A stretch of 64,000 bases of DNA, from IMG/VR virus record IMGVR_UViG_3300024262_000020, positions 23,616-87,615 of that record; one strand, 5' to 3'. The position numbers and the translations under genes are program-made. Below the pieces are notes generated by a model. The model did no database searches. It was not told the DNA's origin and saw only the letters and a list, made by a program, of their open reading frames with translations. This DNA is from a virus. Shown piece after piece: positions 8,037-17,768 of this stretch; position 1 is the stretch's first letter, and each line of letters begins with the position of its first letter.

Positions 8037-10709
8037 ATGGGAACACCACTTTATAAACAAATGAAAACTAGGGGAACATCGTTCTATGCTTTTCCCTCAG
8101 CCGCACACGATTTAAATTTAGCAAATTATAGTGATGATTATAGTATCAATTTCACAAAATTTGCATTATTAAATATACCTCAACAAACATCAAGGACAAC
8201 ACCTAGAGATAAAACTAGTAAATTAGATTTATTGCCTAAAAATAATACAGGAACGGCACCATTTTACACAACAGATCCGAACCAAAGTTTACCTACTGAT
8301 TTTTCTGACCAATTGATTGAATCGTTGCGAAATTATGTTGCTAACTATGATACTACATTACATGAAAGTAGAATAAATGGTAATACTGATTTTTATAATA
8401 TTGGTGAGAGATTTACACCAACTGAAAATATATTTTGGAAATGGTGTAGAAAAATGAATATAATTGATTTTGAGCCAGGTGTCCATAAGGTTGATTGGGA
8501 TAAAAATTTATCAGATTTTGAGAATACAAATGCAAGTGCAACAAATGTTAATTTCTTTAGAAAGTATTTATGGAAAGAACGTGAAGTTATTAATTATTCA
8601 ATAACTTCTATATTAGAAGATAGTGTATATACATATGGTGGAAATAATACACCTAAAATAACTATCACCGATAAAGGTAAATTTAAAATAGGAGATTTAA
8701 TTCAATTGTCAGGTACAGGTATTCTTGCAATATCATCAACATTATCAACTGGTGTGACATATGTGGTCGGACAAGTTCAAATTACAGGTTCAAGTACATT
8801 TATATGGTTAGATTATAATTTTCAAGGTGAAGGTGGAAGTGGTACTGTTACAAATTCTTCTATTTATTTAGATTATGATAGATTGGTACAATATGTTGGT
8901 GAGATAAATCAAGTTTCAAATATACAAACTGCATCACGAACAGGACAAGAGATAACTGCTTATATACCACATCATGTGGGTGCTACACCTACGGTATTAT
9001 TTGGTACTAGAGCAACAACAAATTATTATCCTAATCTTGAAATGCCATTACTTTCTGATGAGATACAAGATGAGATTATAGGTGCTGAGAGTTTAAATTC
9101 TCCAATAAGAACAAACCCAGCAAATTATCCAGGTTCATACTTCGGTCAATTTGACACAAATGACCAAACATATCTTTGTGAAGATGGTGATAAGTTAAGA
9201 TTTCAGGGTGATTATTACGGTGTGCTTCTAACTAATAATGTTGGTACTAATTCAGATGATTATTTTGAAAATTTAGAAGATTTTAATTCAAATAATATAG
9301 ATGGTGCTTATATGGATTTCAATAGAGATCATTACTATAAAATGCAAATTCCAGGATTAGAAGTTAATAATTTTGACGAATTTAATTCAATTTCAATTGA
9401 AGAACAACCTCCATCAGATTTTTATTTTAATGCCGTTCTTTGGTATTATGAATTAATTGAAGAAGATAATGATGGTAACACTTACTCATATGTAAATCTT
9501 TATGGTATTGAATTTTTAAATAACCCTGAAAATGATGATGATTCGATTAATAATTTGATTACACCTTATCAGAAATTAGTTACTAACGGTAGTCAAGATG
9601 GATTATCATATATGTTTAATTTAAATGTACATTACAATATTGATAATGATGTTTTACCATTAACATATGACCCATCAACGATCTATAATATGTTTGGATT
9701 TGATTTATATAATGAGATGATGAAGAAATATTATAGAGTTAATGAAAATTTTATTAATATTATTCAAGAGTTTGTTAGAATAAACATGGATTTACAAAAT
9801 ATGAAAAGTCTTATTTATTCTCAATCTAATATGGACGAATTGAAGTCTAAAATGAATAATATGGAAGATTTGTTAGCATTATATAAAACAAATCAATTTA
9901 TAGATTCTGATACAGCTAAAATTTCAGTTGATAATGCAGGAACTTATCCAAGATTAAAATTTAATGTTGTGGGTGTTGAGTATGATGAGATTCAAACAGT
10001 TTTAGTTTCAGATGCTTACAATTACAATTTTTCAAATACTGGTGCATCATATAGTGTACCGATGTCATTTACTAATAAGATGTTGTTAACAATTCTTAAT
10101 GATAACATATCTACGGATTCAGGTAATGTCTCAATTGTATTAGATAGGGATTTGAGATTTAAACAAAAAATAGATATTGTAGTGAAACCCAGATTTGCAC
10201 AATATTATCAACGATTATATTTAAATATGAATTTTAATTATAATAATGCTATAACAGAAACAAATATATTTAATGTTGATTTACCAATTGATGTTATATC
10301 ATATAATGTAGCAGATCCTACTGGATCAACATTTACAAATAGTTATTACACAAATGAAAATGTATATACTAACACTACAGACATTGTAACAGGAGCAACT
10401 TGGTGTGAAACAGGGTTTACTAATGTTGTTATAACTGAAGATTTATTTTTAAGTGGTGATACTGTATATGTTCAAAATTTATATTTAAGTGATGTTGCTG
10501 GGGCTATTGGTGATTATAGTGGAGCATATTCAATTTTAGATAAAACTGGTATAGATCTAACAATAGATTTACAGGCTTATGGATATAGATTGGTTGGTCA
10601 ACCAATTGTTAGTTATTATAAAGGAATTCTAATATCTATATTAAGGGTTGATGAATCAGATTCATCATCATTTGATGATAGATATGAGATAACATATAAA
10701 ATAATTTAA
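8037..10709 (+). CDS. Large structural (probable baseplate/tail) protein
   Basis: 890 residues from ATG 8037; an in-frame GTG at 7989 exists, but the promoter-like motif overlaps that extension. The protein is rich in Asn, Asp, Tyr and Thr with many short beta segments and no signal peptide, as is typical of phage structural proteins. A helical stretch around residues 575-625 (V-N-E-N-F-I-N-I-I-Q-E-F to L-L-A-L-Y-K-T-N) separates two beta-rich parts. It lies two bases before the next gene and just upstream of gp6- and gp25-like baseplate genes, so a baseplate wedge or tail role is likely. I cannot name the T4 counterpart. Confidence 0.6.
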   Translation: MGTPLYKQMKTRGTSFYAFPSAAHDLNLANYSDDYSINFTKFALLNIPQQTSRTTPRDKTSKLDLLPKNNTGTAPFYTTDPNQSLPTDFSDQLIESLRNYVANYDTTLHESRINGNTDFYNIGERFTPTENIFWKWCRKMNIIDFEPGVHKVDWDKNLSDFENTNASATNVNFFRKYLWKEREVINYSITSILEDSVYTYGGNNTPKITITDKGKFKIGDLIQLSGTGILAISSTLSTGVTYVVGQVQITGSSTFIWLDYNFQGEGGSGTVTNSSIYLDYDRLVQYVGEINQVSNIQTASRTGQEITAYIPHHVGATPTVLFGTRATTNYYPNLEMPLLSDEIQDEIIGAESLNSPIRTNPANYPGSYFGQFDTNDQTYLCEDGDKLRFQGDYYGVLLTNNVGTNSDDYFENLEDFNSNNIDGAYMDFNRDHYYKMQIPGLEVNNFDEFNSISIEEQPPSDFYFNAVLWYYELIEEDNDGNTYSYVNLYGIEFLNNPENDDDSINNLITPYQKLVTNGSQDGLSYMFNLNVHYNIDNDVLPLTYDPSTIYNMFGFDLYNEMMKKYYRVNENFINIIQEFVRINMDLQNMKSLIYSQSNMDELKSKMNNMEDLLALYKTNQFIDSDTAKISVDNAGTYPRLKFNVVGVEYDEIQTVLVSDAYNYNFSNTGASYSVPMSFTNKMLLTILNDNISTDSGNVSIVLDRDLRFKQKIDIVVKPRFAQYYQRLYLNMNFNYNNAITETNIFNVDLPIDVISYNVADPTGSTFTNSYYTNENVYTNTTDIVTGATWCETGFTNVVITEDLFLSGDTVYVQNLYLSDVAGAIGDYSGAYSILDKTGIDLTIDLQAYGYRLVGQPIVSYYKGILISILRVDESDSSSFDDRYEITYKII

Positions 10710-10711
10710 TT

Positions 10712-11365
10712 ATGGAAATAATAATTTCAGATTTAGTAAATGCAATAAATAATAGTTTTGATTCAACAAAAGTGATGTCTGTTGATTCAGTTTATGAAAA
10801 AATAGACAATTCAAATGAATTAAAATTAATTATATTTATGAATGGTGTGTTGTATAATGATATTAATATAATTTATACCAAATTAATTTTTATAGTAGAT
10901 GGTAGTAAATATAAATTAACAAAAAACTATTTTACATATTTATATGATATTAATTGTGAATATGTTAGAATTGATTTTGAAGATTTGGAAGATTTTAAGA
11001 CTAAAATAAAAGATATTTTCAAAAAGAATAAATTTGGTGATGATATAAAGGTTCTTTCTAAATTCATTAAATCCCCTGCGGTTTTAGTAAATGAATGGTT
11101 GAATGAAAATGATGTGACTGATATATCTGTGACAGGGTTTAAATATGAACCAAAAATTAAAATAATGCCTTGTAAATCTTTATTTTTTAGTTTTGGTATT
11201 AATTTGAGTAGTGATCAGTCAATTGAACTTGAAATTTCCAGAGAAAAACAGGATTTTTACATATTTAAATTTAAAATATTGGACAATTACGTTACGGTGG
11301 AACAGGAAAATTTGAATAATCTAGTAAGAGTTATAGGTGAAACGTTAAAAAATAAGATTAAGTAA
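10712..11365 (+). CDS. Probable baseplate-associated protein (217 aa)
   Basis: A 217-residue acidic protein between the large structural gene and the gp6-like gene, overlapping the latter as TAATG. Position and size would suit a baseplate wedge component such as T4 gp53, but I see no diagnostic motif. No membrane segments. Confidence 0.45.
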   Translation: MEIIISDLVNAINNSFDSTKVMSVDSVYEKIDNSNELKLIIFMNGVLYNDINIIYTKLIFIVDGSKYKLTKNYFTYLYDINCEYVRIDFEDLEDFKTKIKDIFKKNKFGDDIKVLSKFIKSPAVLVNEWLNENDVTDISVTGFKYEPKIKIMPCKSLFFSFGINLSSDQSIELEISREKQDFYIFKFKILDNYVTVEQENLNNLVRVIGETLKNKIK

Positions 11366-13440
11366 TGGCTGATAGAAAAAGAACAGAGAAAATTTTTGAA
11401 TATGTTGAATTAAATTTTAACAATTTAAGTCGTCAGGTTAATAATTGGTTATCATCTACTTATAATAAATCAGGTATATTATTTAATTCTGCATCACCTT
11501 ATGGTCAACTTTTAACCCAAATGAAAGAATTTTTCAGATTGAATATTCTTTATAATAAAAATATTATAAGACAATTTGACATAGAACAGTCAAAGACTAA
11601 ACGTATGATATTAAATATGGCTAGAATATCGGGTCATAATCCTTCAAGAGCAATATCAGCAAAAGGTTCTCTTAAGTTCAAATTGAAACAAGGAATAAAT
11701 ATACAACAAAAAATTCAAGGTAGTGCTGTTATTATATATAATGATACTACATTAAAGAATAAAACTAATACATTGTTTTATACGCTTAAGGTTGGATCTG
11801 ATCGAAATATTTATCCATTATCTCCAGGTTGTCAATTTTTCATTAATATAGTTCAAGGCAAATATGAAACACAACCATATACAGGAACAGGAGAAAAAAA
11901 TCAATCGATAGCGGTTATTGTTGATAATAATCAAACGATAGATAATTTTGATTATCAGGTGTTTGTCGATGGTGTCAATATGTCAATTAGAGATCATTTA
12001 TATGATATGTTAGAGGATGAAAATGCTTGTTTTACCCGCACTGGATTTGATGGTGGATTAGATGTTTATTTTGGTAATGGTGTCAATGGTATGATTCCAC
12101 CGTTAGGTTCAGTTATTGAAATTAAATATTTATTAACTGATGGTATTGCTGGTAATATTCCAAACCCAAAAGTAAATGATTTTGAGTTTGTTGGTGATAT
12201 GTATGATTCAGAAGGAAATATTTTAACCGCACAACAATTGTTTGATATTTTTGTTGAAAATGATATTACATTTGCATCTGATGGTGAAAGTTTAGAATAT
12301 ACAAAGAGTGTAATTCCTTATGTATCAAGAAATTTTGTATTGGCAACACCACAACAATTTATTTATCATCTGAAAAAATTAAATTTCTTTTCAAAGGTAA
12401 ATGCTTTTAATACATTAGATATGGTAGAAATCGATATTGATGCTGATGGTGATTTAGATCAAGTTAACATTAATGAAATGTATTTATTTTTAATACCAAG
12501 AATAACTAATTATTTTGTTGGTGATGTCAATTATTTTAATGTACCTTTTGATGCATTTTATTTGGATAATTATGAAAAAAATAGAGTAATAGAATATTTA
12601 AAGAAACAAGGCACAATTAGTATAACTGCTAAAATATCAATTTTAGATCCTTTAATTAGAATGTATGTTGCTAATGTGTATGTTAGACGATTTGATGATG
12701 AGCCAGAAGAAAATATTAGAGATCAGATAATCGATTATTTATCTAATTATTTTGCAGAAAATGATAGATATGACAGAATTGTTAAAGCTGATATTATAAG
12801 GGGATTGAAAGGTATTGATGGTATTGATTCTGTTAATATTGAATTTATAAGTAAAGCTAATGAAGATTATCATAGAGATGGTGCAATATTAAAGTCACAA
12901 AGAAGAGGTGTAATTGAAACTACTTATGCGACTAATACTAAAAGTGTTAAAGTTGAGTCAAGTAAAATTGCAAGGGGTACAGTTTCGATGAATTCTCCAC
13001 AAAAAACAGATACATCATTTAAAATTCGTGATGATAAATATAAAACTACAAAATTTGATAATAGACTTAGTTCAAGTGATAGTGATATTTCTTCACTAGG
13101 ACCTACAACTTTAGTTGATTATAAACAAACAAATTATAATGAAAATGAATTTTTAGGTATAGATCCTGTTTTGGGTGATATTATTATAAATAAACAAACT
13201 GATAGAAGAAAAAGTCAACTTGCAATACTTAGAGGTGGTTGGGCTGATAGAAATGGTATTTATTATTATGAAGATCCTAGGGTTTCTGATGGGTTTAGTA
13301 CTGTAAATATTATTTTTAAAGATAATGAGCCAGAGGTTACTAAAAGGACACAGATAAGTAATGAAACATCGACACAATCTAAATCAAATATTTCATCAAC
13401 AACAGTTTCTGTGAGAGCAAAAAATACTAATGCTAGTTAA
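11365..13440 (+). CDS. Baseplate wedge protein, gp6/baseplate J-like
   Basis: 691 residues. The motif Y-F-G-N-G-V-N-G at 235-242, followed by I-P-P-L-G-S and a K-Y-L-L-T-D-G-I-A-G-N-I stretch, is the signature of baseplate J / T4 gp6-type wedge proteins. The N-terminal helical region (about 1-100) matches the usual attachment region. The last 150 residues are low-complexity and Ser/Thr/Lys-rich, longer than I would expect, and may be a flexible extension. In T4, gp6 forms the ring that joins baseplate wedges; that role is inferred from the family. Confidence 0.75.
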   Translation: MADRKRTEKIFEYVELNFNNLSRQVNNWLSSTYNKSGILFNSASPYGQLLTQMKEFFRLNILYNKNIIRQFDIEQSKTKRMILNMARISGHNPSRAISAKGSLKFKLKQGINIQQKIQGSAVIIYNDTTLKNKTNTLFYTLKVGSDRNIYPLSPGCQFFINIVQGKYETQPYTGTGEKNQSIAVIVDNNQTIDNFDYQVFVDGVNMSIRDHLYDMLEDENACFTRTGFDGGLDVYFGNGVNGMIPPLGSVIEIKYLLTDGIAGNIPNPKVNDFEFVGDMYDSEGNILTAQQLFDIFVENDITFASDGESLEYTKSVIPYVSRNFVLATPQQFIYHLKKLNFFSKVNAFNTLDMVEIDIDADGDLDQVNINEMYLFLIPRITNYFVGDVNYFNVPFDAFYLDNYEKNRVIEYLKKQGTISITAKISILDPLIRMYVANVYVRRFDDEPEENIRDQIIDYLSNYFAENDRYDRIVKADIIRGLKGIDGIDSVNIEFISKANEDYHRDGAILKSQRRGVIETTYATNTKSVKVESSKIARGTVSMNSPQKTDTSFKIRDDKYKTTKFDNRLSSSDSDISSLGPTTLVDYKQTNYNENEFLGIDPVLGDIIINKQTDRRKSQLAILRGGWADRNGIYYYEDPRVSDGFSTVNIIFKDNEPEVTKRTQISNETSTQSKSNISSTTVSVRAKNTNAS

Positions 13441-13724
13441 AGACTAAAATCTATAAATAATTGTTCTTTATCTTTTATTACAAAGTTATGAATATAAAAT
13501 GCTAATTTTTTATAGTTCTTATATTCATAGATGTTATTTATTTTATATCTGCTTAAGAATTTTTCATCAATAGACATTTTGTAATTATCATTCTTATCAA
13601 ACCAGTAAATCATGTTAAATAATTCATCCTTTACTTTTAATGATAAGTCAATAGCAATACCATTATCTACTTTTCCAATGTAATTTACTACTGATATAAA
13701 GTTATCTAAATCTTGTTCTTCCAT
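13437..13724 (-). CDS. Hypothetical protein on opposite strand (95 aa)
   Basis: A minus-strand gene inserted between plus-strand baseplate genes, with its end overlapping the gp6-like stop by 4 bases. Starts MEEQDLDNF; acidic N-terminus, Lys/Tyr/Asn-rich middle. A regular start and no competing plus-strand frame support it, but there is no known domain. The antisense placement may indicate an insertion (moron-like gene). Confidence 0.5.
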   Translation of the reverse strand: MEEQDLDNFISVVNYIGKVDNGIAIDLSLKVKDELFNMIYWFDKNDNYKMSIDEKFLSRYKINNIYEYKNYKKLAFYIHNFVIKDKEQLFIDFSL

Positions 13725-13733
13725 AGGGAAAGA

Positions 13734-13756
13734 GTTTTTTTAATATATATTATAAA
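13734..13756 (+). promoter_or_regulatory. AT-only phage promoter-like motif
   Basis: TTTTTTTAATATATATTATAA ends about 13 bases before the ATG of the gp25-like gene. It belongs to the recurring motif class and is positioned to restart plus-strand transcription after the antisense gene. Confidence 0.45.
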
Positions 13757-13768
13757 AATAAGGTTTCT

Positions 13769-14137
13769 ATGGCATTAAATGATGTGAAGGATTTAGTCAT
13801 CAGGTATGATGGACATCCAAGATATGTAGTCAATAAAATTGTTGAAGATGATGAAGTTGAAGTTATTGTTCAAAAATTAGAAATGATTTTATTTACTAGT
13901 GAGAATGATGTCATAGGAGATGACGTTGGTATTGGTTTAGAATATTATTTGTGGCAAACCAGAGTTTCAGTTGTAACTATTGATTCGAAGATAAGAACAC
14001 AAATATCAAAATATATTCCAGAATTAGATCAATTAGGATATTCATTATCGATAGATATTTTTGAGGGTACATATAGAGATATAATGTATTTAAATTTTAT
14101 TATTAGAGGATATAATATCGACTTTATTTTTGAATAA
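13769..14137 (+). CDS. Baseplate wedge protein, gp25-like
   Basis: 122 residues, the usual size of gp25-type wedge proteins. It has the family pattern of an N-terminal strand region (DLVIRYDGHPRYVV), a central L-E-Y-Y-L-W-Q segment (residues 52-58), the I-R-T-Q-I-S-K-Y-I-P helix, and a C-terminal beta hairpin ending in I-D-F-I-F-E. In T4, gp25 sits in the wedge core and helps to nucleate the sheath. It lies 12 bases upstream of the terminase gene and in the same cluster as the gp6-like gene. Confidence 0.7.
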   Translation: MALNDVKDLVIRYDGHPRYVVNKIVEDDEVEVIVQKLEMILFTSENDVIGDDVGIGLEYYLWQTRVSVVTIDSKIRTQISKYIPELDQLGYSLSIDIFEGTYRDIMYLNFIIRGYNIDFIFE

Positions 14138-14149
14138 ATAAGAAATTTT

Positions 14150-16270
14150 ATGGAAAGACTTGAAGAATTTATATTAACAAGTGAAATAGTTAAGGATATT
14201 GAATATAGGGAGAATTTAGGTAAATTATTAAAGAGATATGAAAAACTTTGGTTTTCAAATCTTAAAGGAATTAAAAAAGCTGGATTGACTTTTGCCTTTA
14301 CTGATGATGAATTTGAAGAATATATTAAATGTAAACTGTCAGTTCATTACTTTGCCGAAAAATATTGTAAGATTAAACTTGAAGATGGTACTATTGGACA
14401 TATGACATTACGAGATTACCAAAGAAAGATAATTGATTTATATACAAAGAATAGATATTCAATTTTGATGGCTTCTAGACAGACAGGTAAAACTGTTTCA
14501 GCAGCAATCGTCATATTACATTTTGTGTTATTTAATGACGATAAAGGTGCTATGATTGTTGCAAATAAAGGTAACACAGTAAAAGAAATTGTAAGAAAAA
14601 TAAAAGATATTTATAGATTATTACCATTTTTCCTTAAAAAAGGTGTAGTAAATTGGAATGAAAAATCAATCGCTTTTGAAAATAATTCAAGAATCCAATC
14701 TGAAAATAGAACAAAAGAACCTGCTATTGGTTTTACTATTGATATGTTATATCTTGATGAGTTCGCCCATATTCCAGACAATTATGTGAGAGACTATTAT
14801 GGGGCAATTGTACCTGTTGTTTCTGCGATATCAAATTCAAAAATCATAATAACATCAACCCCTAACGGATATAATTTATTTCATGATTTATTAGTGGGTG
14901 CTGAAAAGGAGATTGATGATCCTTTGAAAAACCCATATACTGCTATGCGTGTATATTGGCATCAGGTTGATGGTAGACAAGATACTCAGATACAAATTAT
15001 GGCGAATAAACTTAAAAAATATAATTTTAGTAAATCTGGGGTATTAAGAGAATTAAGAGAACAAGGTTTAGGTTTTTATAAGAAAAAGAAAGGTGACGAT
15101 ATTATTGATTGTGTAAAATATGACCCTGATGACAAAGTGACATATATCGGAGAAATACGAAAAATGAGAGTGTCAGGTATACCATTACCTGAAATTGCAA
15201 TAATAACAAATTGGCAAGAAGAAGAAACAAAACTTATCGGTGGTGAAGAAAAATTTAAACAAGAATATGATCTTCATTTTATTACTGGTGATAAATTACT
15301 ATTTGATAGAATAACTATGGACTCTATTAAGAAGAAAGTCATACCTTTTTATTATACTCCAATACCTCATTTTGATAAAAAATTAATTATTCCTTATGAA
15401 TCATTAAAATGGGTTTCAAATAAACCAGAATTGTTTGATTTACAAAGAGTTAAAGATTATTATATAATGGCGGCTGTTGACTTAGCAGAAGGTTTAGCAC
15501 AGGATTATACTGTGTTGAATATTTTCAGATTATTGATGAAATCTAAAGAAGAGATAAAAAGAGATAGTGAGATGTTTGAAAATATTTATGATTTATTTAA
15601 ACTTGAACAAATAGGTATGTATAGAAATAACATATACTCTATTAAAGAGGTTGCTCATATTTTTTATTTACTTGGATTCGAGTTTTTTGATCCTGAAAGG
15701 TTTAAATCTGTATTAGAATATAATACTTATGGTGGTGAATTTTTATCACATTTACCAAATGTGTTTGAAGGTAATAACGAGTTTTTTAATGCAGTATTTT
15801 TAAGATATAAACATAGAAAAGAAGATAAGATGTCTAAAATAGGTATAAAACTTAGTCGTGATAAACATCTAATAGTTGATAAGGATTTTCAACAAGCGGT
15901 AAAAAAGAGAAAAATGGTAATACATAATGATATAAATATCACAGAAATATCAACATTTAGTAAACAAGTTACACCTGGTGGTAATGTTACATATAAAGCC
16001 GAAACTGGTAATGATGATTGTGTTATGACAAATGTTTTACTTTCGACAGTTTATGATAATCCAGGATTTAAAAATCTTGTTGATATGTATATATCTAGTG
16101 AATTGGATGGTGATGTTTTGCAATTTGTTGAGAAATTTGCAGAAGAAACGTCAGGTTCTGCACTTACAGGAAATTTTTCAGCAATGAGACAAAAGGTGTA
16201 TGGTAATAGTCCAAAAAATATATCACCATTTGTGAATAATGTTCCTATTAGAAGAAATCCTTTTGGTTAA
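14150..16270 (+). CDS. Terminase large subunit, gp17-like
   Basis: 706 residues. Residues 108-115 (ASRQTGKT) form the Walker A element and 199-204 (MLYLDE) the Walker B acidic end. I-I-T-S-T-P-N-G after Walker B is the typical terminase coupling motif. The C-terminal half holds the RNase H-like nuclease region, starting at A-A-V-D-L-A-E-G (about 441-448) with a later D-D-C acidic pair. It packages DNA into proheads at the portal. It is preceded by the gp25-like gene and followed by the sliding clamp. An ATPase-only relative is encoded at 56891. Confidence 0.88.
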   Translation: MERLEEFILTSEIVKDIEYRENLGKLLKRYEKLWFSNLKGIKKAGLTFAFTDDEFEEYIKCKLSVHYFAEKYCKIKLEDGTIGHMTLRDYQRKIIDLYTKNRYSILMASRQTGKTVSAAIVILHFVLFNDDKGAMIVANKGNTVKEIVRKIKDIYRLLPFFLKKGVVNWNEKSIAFENNSRIQSENRTKEPAIGFTIDMLYLDEFAHIPDNYVRDYYGAIVPVVSAISNSKIIITSTPNGYNLFHDLLVGAEKEIDDPLKNPYTAMRVYWHQVDGRQDTQIQIMANKLKKYNFSKSGVLRELREQGLGFYKKKKGDDIIDCVKYDPDDKVTYIGEIRKMRVSGIPLPEIAIITNWQEEETKLIGGEEKFKQEYDLHFITGDKLLFDRITMDSIKKKVIPFYYTPIPHFDKKLIIPYESLKWVSNKPELFDLQRVKDYYIMAAVDLAEGLAQDYTVLNIFRLLMKSKEEIKRDSEMFENIYDLFKLEQIGMYRNNIYSIKEVAHIFYLLGFEFFDPERFKSVLEYNTYGGEFLSHLPNVFEGNNEFFNAVFLRYKHRKEDKMSKIGIKLSRDKHLIVDKDFQQAVKKRKMVIHNDINITEISTFSKQVTPGGNVTYKAETGNDDCVMTNVLLSTVYDNPGFKNLVDMYISSELDGDVLQFVEKFAEETSGSALTGNFSAMRQKVYGNSPKNISPFVNNVPIRRNPFG

Positions 16271-16333
16271 AAACTTACATTATTTTAAAACTAATTGTAT
16301 TCAGTATGATATAAAATAAAAACAATTTACTGA

Positions 16334-17110
16334 ATGGCAAAAACTCAAGCAGTTAATCATTTGTTTTCTATGACAAATGAACAATTAAAAAACTTCCTAG
16401 ATAAAATAAAAGACTTGGTTAGTATTTCTGATGAAGTTTTATTAAAAGTTGATAACCACAATATATTAATGTATTCCTTAGTTGGTGAGAAGAAAAATGT
16501 AAACGCATTTAAATCCTTTATCGTAAAAACTGAAGATTTATTCACTTTTAAAGAAGAGTTGGTGAAACAAATGAAATATATCATACCGAATGGTAAAAAA
16601 TTTGATTCTAATATCAGAAATTTTCTCGATTATAATGAAATACTCAATTGTACTTTTTATATGAATGATGAGGAATATGCTGATAATCTACTGATTAAAA
16701 ATAAATTCTTACGACTAAATCAGATAGGTGGAGATCCAAGAGGTGCAACATTAGATATTGATATTGAACAAGTTAAAGACGCAATTGATAAAGATAAATC
16801 TGATTTTAAATTTTCTTTACCAAAAGATGTTTTTGAAAAAATTAAAAAAATGTCAAAAATTGAATTGGAGAATGATATTTTATATCTTAATATTAAAGAT
16901 CATATCTTAACTATTGCGGAAAACGCTTGGGAATTAACTGTGTGTGATACTGATCAAAAAGATTTGTCAATTACATTTCCTAAAAAATATTTTAATTCAT
17001 TACAAATCCCTAATGGTACAACTGAGGTTGAAGTTTTTGTATTTGATTCATTCTTATTAGTGGATAATGAGAATACAAGCCTTCTTGTGGCGTTGGAATT
17101 ATCAATTTAA
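16334..17110 (+). CDS. DNA polymerase sliding clamp, gp45-like
   Basis: 258 residues, slightly longer than T4 gp45 (228). Two similar beta-rich halves are visible, with the T4-like N-terminal region of an early helix, I-S-D-E-V-L-L-K-V and then I-L-M-Y-S-L. The C-terminal half ends with strands V-E-V-F-V-F-D and L-L-V-D-N. Clamps tether polymerase to DNA and, in T4, activate late transcription. If the AT-only motif is a late promoter, this clamp could be part of its activation; that is inference. The assignment rests on fold pattern and T4-like context. Confidence 0.65.
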   Translation: MAKTQAVNHLFSMTNEQLKNFLDKIKDLVSISDEVLLKVDNHNILMYSLVGEKKNVNAFKSFIVKTEDLFTFKEELVKQMKYIIPNGKKFDSNIRNFLDYNEILNCTFYMNDEEYADNLLIKNKFLRLNQIGGDPRGATLDIDIEQVKDAIDKDKSDFKFSLPKDVFEKIKKMSKIELENDILYLNIKDHILTIAENAWELTVCDTDQKDLSITFPKKYFNSLQIPNGTTEVEVFVFDSFLLVDNENTSLLVALELSI

Positions 17111-17113
17111 ATG

Positions 17114-17185
17114 TGACGAGTACGGGATTCGAACCCGTATCTTCGGTTTTAGAGACCGACATTCTGACCATTGAACTAACAAGCC
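17114..17185 (-). tRNA. tRNA-Sup(CUA), amber suppressor-like
   Basis: A 72-nt cloverleaf. The anticodon stem TCGGT/ACCGA encloses the 7-base loop CTCTAAA, so U33 is followed by anticodon CUA, which reads the stop codon UAG. The T arm is ACGGG-TTCGAAT-CCCGT and the D stem is GTTC/GAAT. The acceptor stem GGCTTGT/ACTCGTC has two adjacent mismatches (positions 4 and 5), so it is weaker than normal. No CCA is encoded. It lies 12 bases downstream of the 17198 gene and is probably co-transcribed from the host-like promoter at 17583. Reading the anticodon as Arg(UCU) would need an off-register loop without U33. Confidence 0.75.
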
Positions 17186-17188
17186 ATT

Positions 17189-17212
17189 AGTCCTGTTTTA
17201 ACAGGACTTTTC
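17189..17212. terminator. Hairpin / possible plus-strand terminator
   Basis: AGTCCTGTT paired with AACAGGACT around a two-base loop, followed on the plus strand by TTTT. It overlaps the last codons of the minus-strand 17198 gene. It may end plus-strand transcription after the clamp gene, or help to separate the suppressor tRNA from the upstream mRNA. Confidence 0.55.
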
Positions 17213-17560
17213 TAATTCCTTTAATTTTGCTAATCGTGAAGCATCAACTACGATAACTTCATCAGTTTCTTTAATATATTTCAATCGATAAATCCACTCA
17301 CCTGGTTTGGTTTTTAAAATTGTATATTTTTCCATTTCTAAAATTTGGTCATAACCAACTTTAACCCCATCATATTCAGATTTATTTTCCGAATATTTGT
17401 TGATAACCGTTAGATAGTTTCCTATCAAATGACCTTCTTCAGGTAGAAGTGTTTTTAATGTGTGTGATTTTGCATTTTCTAAATCTTTACTTAAAGACCA
17501 GAATGTATCACATTTAAAATATACTTTATTATCTTTTAATACTTTACAAACTATGTCCAT
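17198..17560 (-). CDS. Early-type hypothetical protein (120 aa)
   Basis: Starts MDIVCKVLKDNKVYF and is beta-rich in its first two thirds. It contains K-P-G-E-W-I-Y-R-L-K near the end, a pattern seen in small nucleic-acid-associated folds, but I cannot assign a family. It ends R-L-A-K-L-K-E-L-E-K-S-C, a loose version of the shared basic tail. A clear Bacteroidetes -7 box (17583-17591) lies upstream and the suppressor tRNA immediately downstream. Confidence 0.55.
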   Translation of the reverse strand: MDIVCKVLKDNKVYFKCDTFWSLSKDLENAKSHTLKTLLPEEGHLIGNYLTVINKYSENKSEYDGVKVGYDQILEMEKYTILKTKPGEWIYRLKYIKETDEVIVVDASRLAKLKELEKSC

Positions 17561-17582
17561 ATTTTCAGTTTTTATTTATGTT

Positions 17583-17591
17583 GCAAATATA
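17583..17591 (-). promoter_or_regulatory. Host-type promoter (-7 box TATATTTGC)
   Basis: TATATTTGC matches the Bacteroidetes consensus TAnnTTTG and sits 23 bases before the ATG at 17560. It would drive the 120-aa gene and the suppressor tRNA from host sigma, that is, early in infection. Confidence 0.7.
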
Positions 17592-17607
17592 CAATAATTT
17601 TTTAAAA

Positions 17608-17765
17608 TAAAAAGGGTGTGATAGAAATTTTTCAATTAATTGAGATTAACCTTTGCAACGAGGTATTTCTATCTGATACTTTATAGTATTATCTCATAAA
17701 CATTTTACACCCTTTTATAGTGTCCAGAGACTATAAACACTATTTATAGTCTCTGGACACTATAA
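17608..17765. ncRNA. Nested inverted-repeat region, candidate structured RNA
   Basis: No gene is present. Arms AAAAGGGTGT (from 17609) and ACACCCTTTT (to about 17716) enclose a second pair GATAGAAAT/ATTTCTATC and two small hairpins (CAATTAATTG; ATACT-TTAT-AGTAT). It is followed by a perfect 23-bp inverted repeat with a 5-base loop (17715-17737 and 17743-17765). This last hairpin directly follows the stop of the minus-strand 17769 gene but lacks a U tract. It could be a processing hairpin, a regulator site or a structured leader RNA for the 17198 gene. Confidence 0.5.
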
Positions 17766-17768
17766 CTA

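Noticed and set aside
17114-17185. Reading the tRNA as Arg(UCU)
   Set aside because: The 5-bp anticodon stem TCGGT/ACCGA fixes a 7-base loop CTCTAAA with U33 and A37, so the anticodon is CUA; UCU would need an off-register loop.
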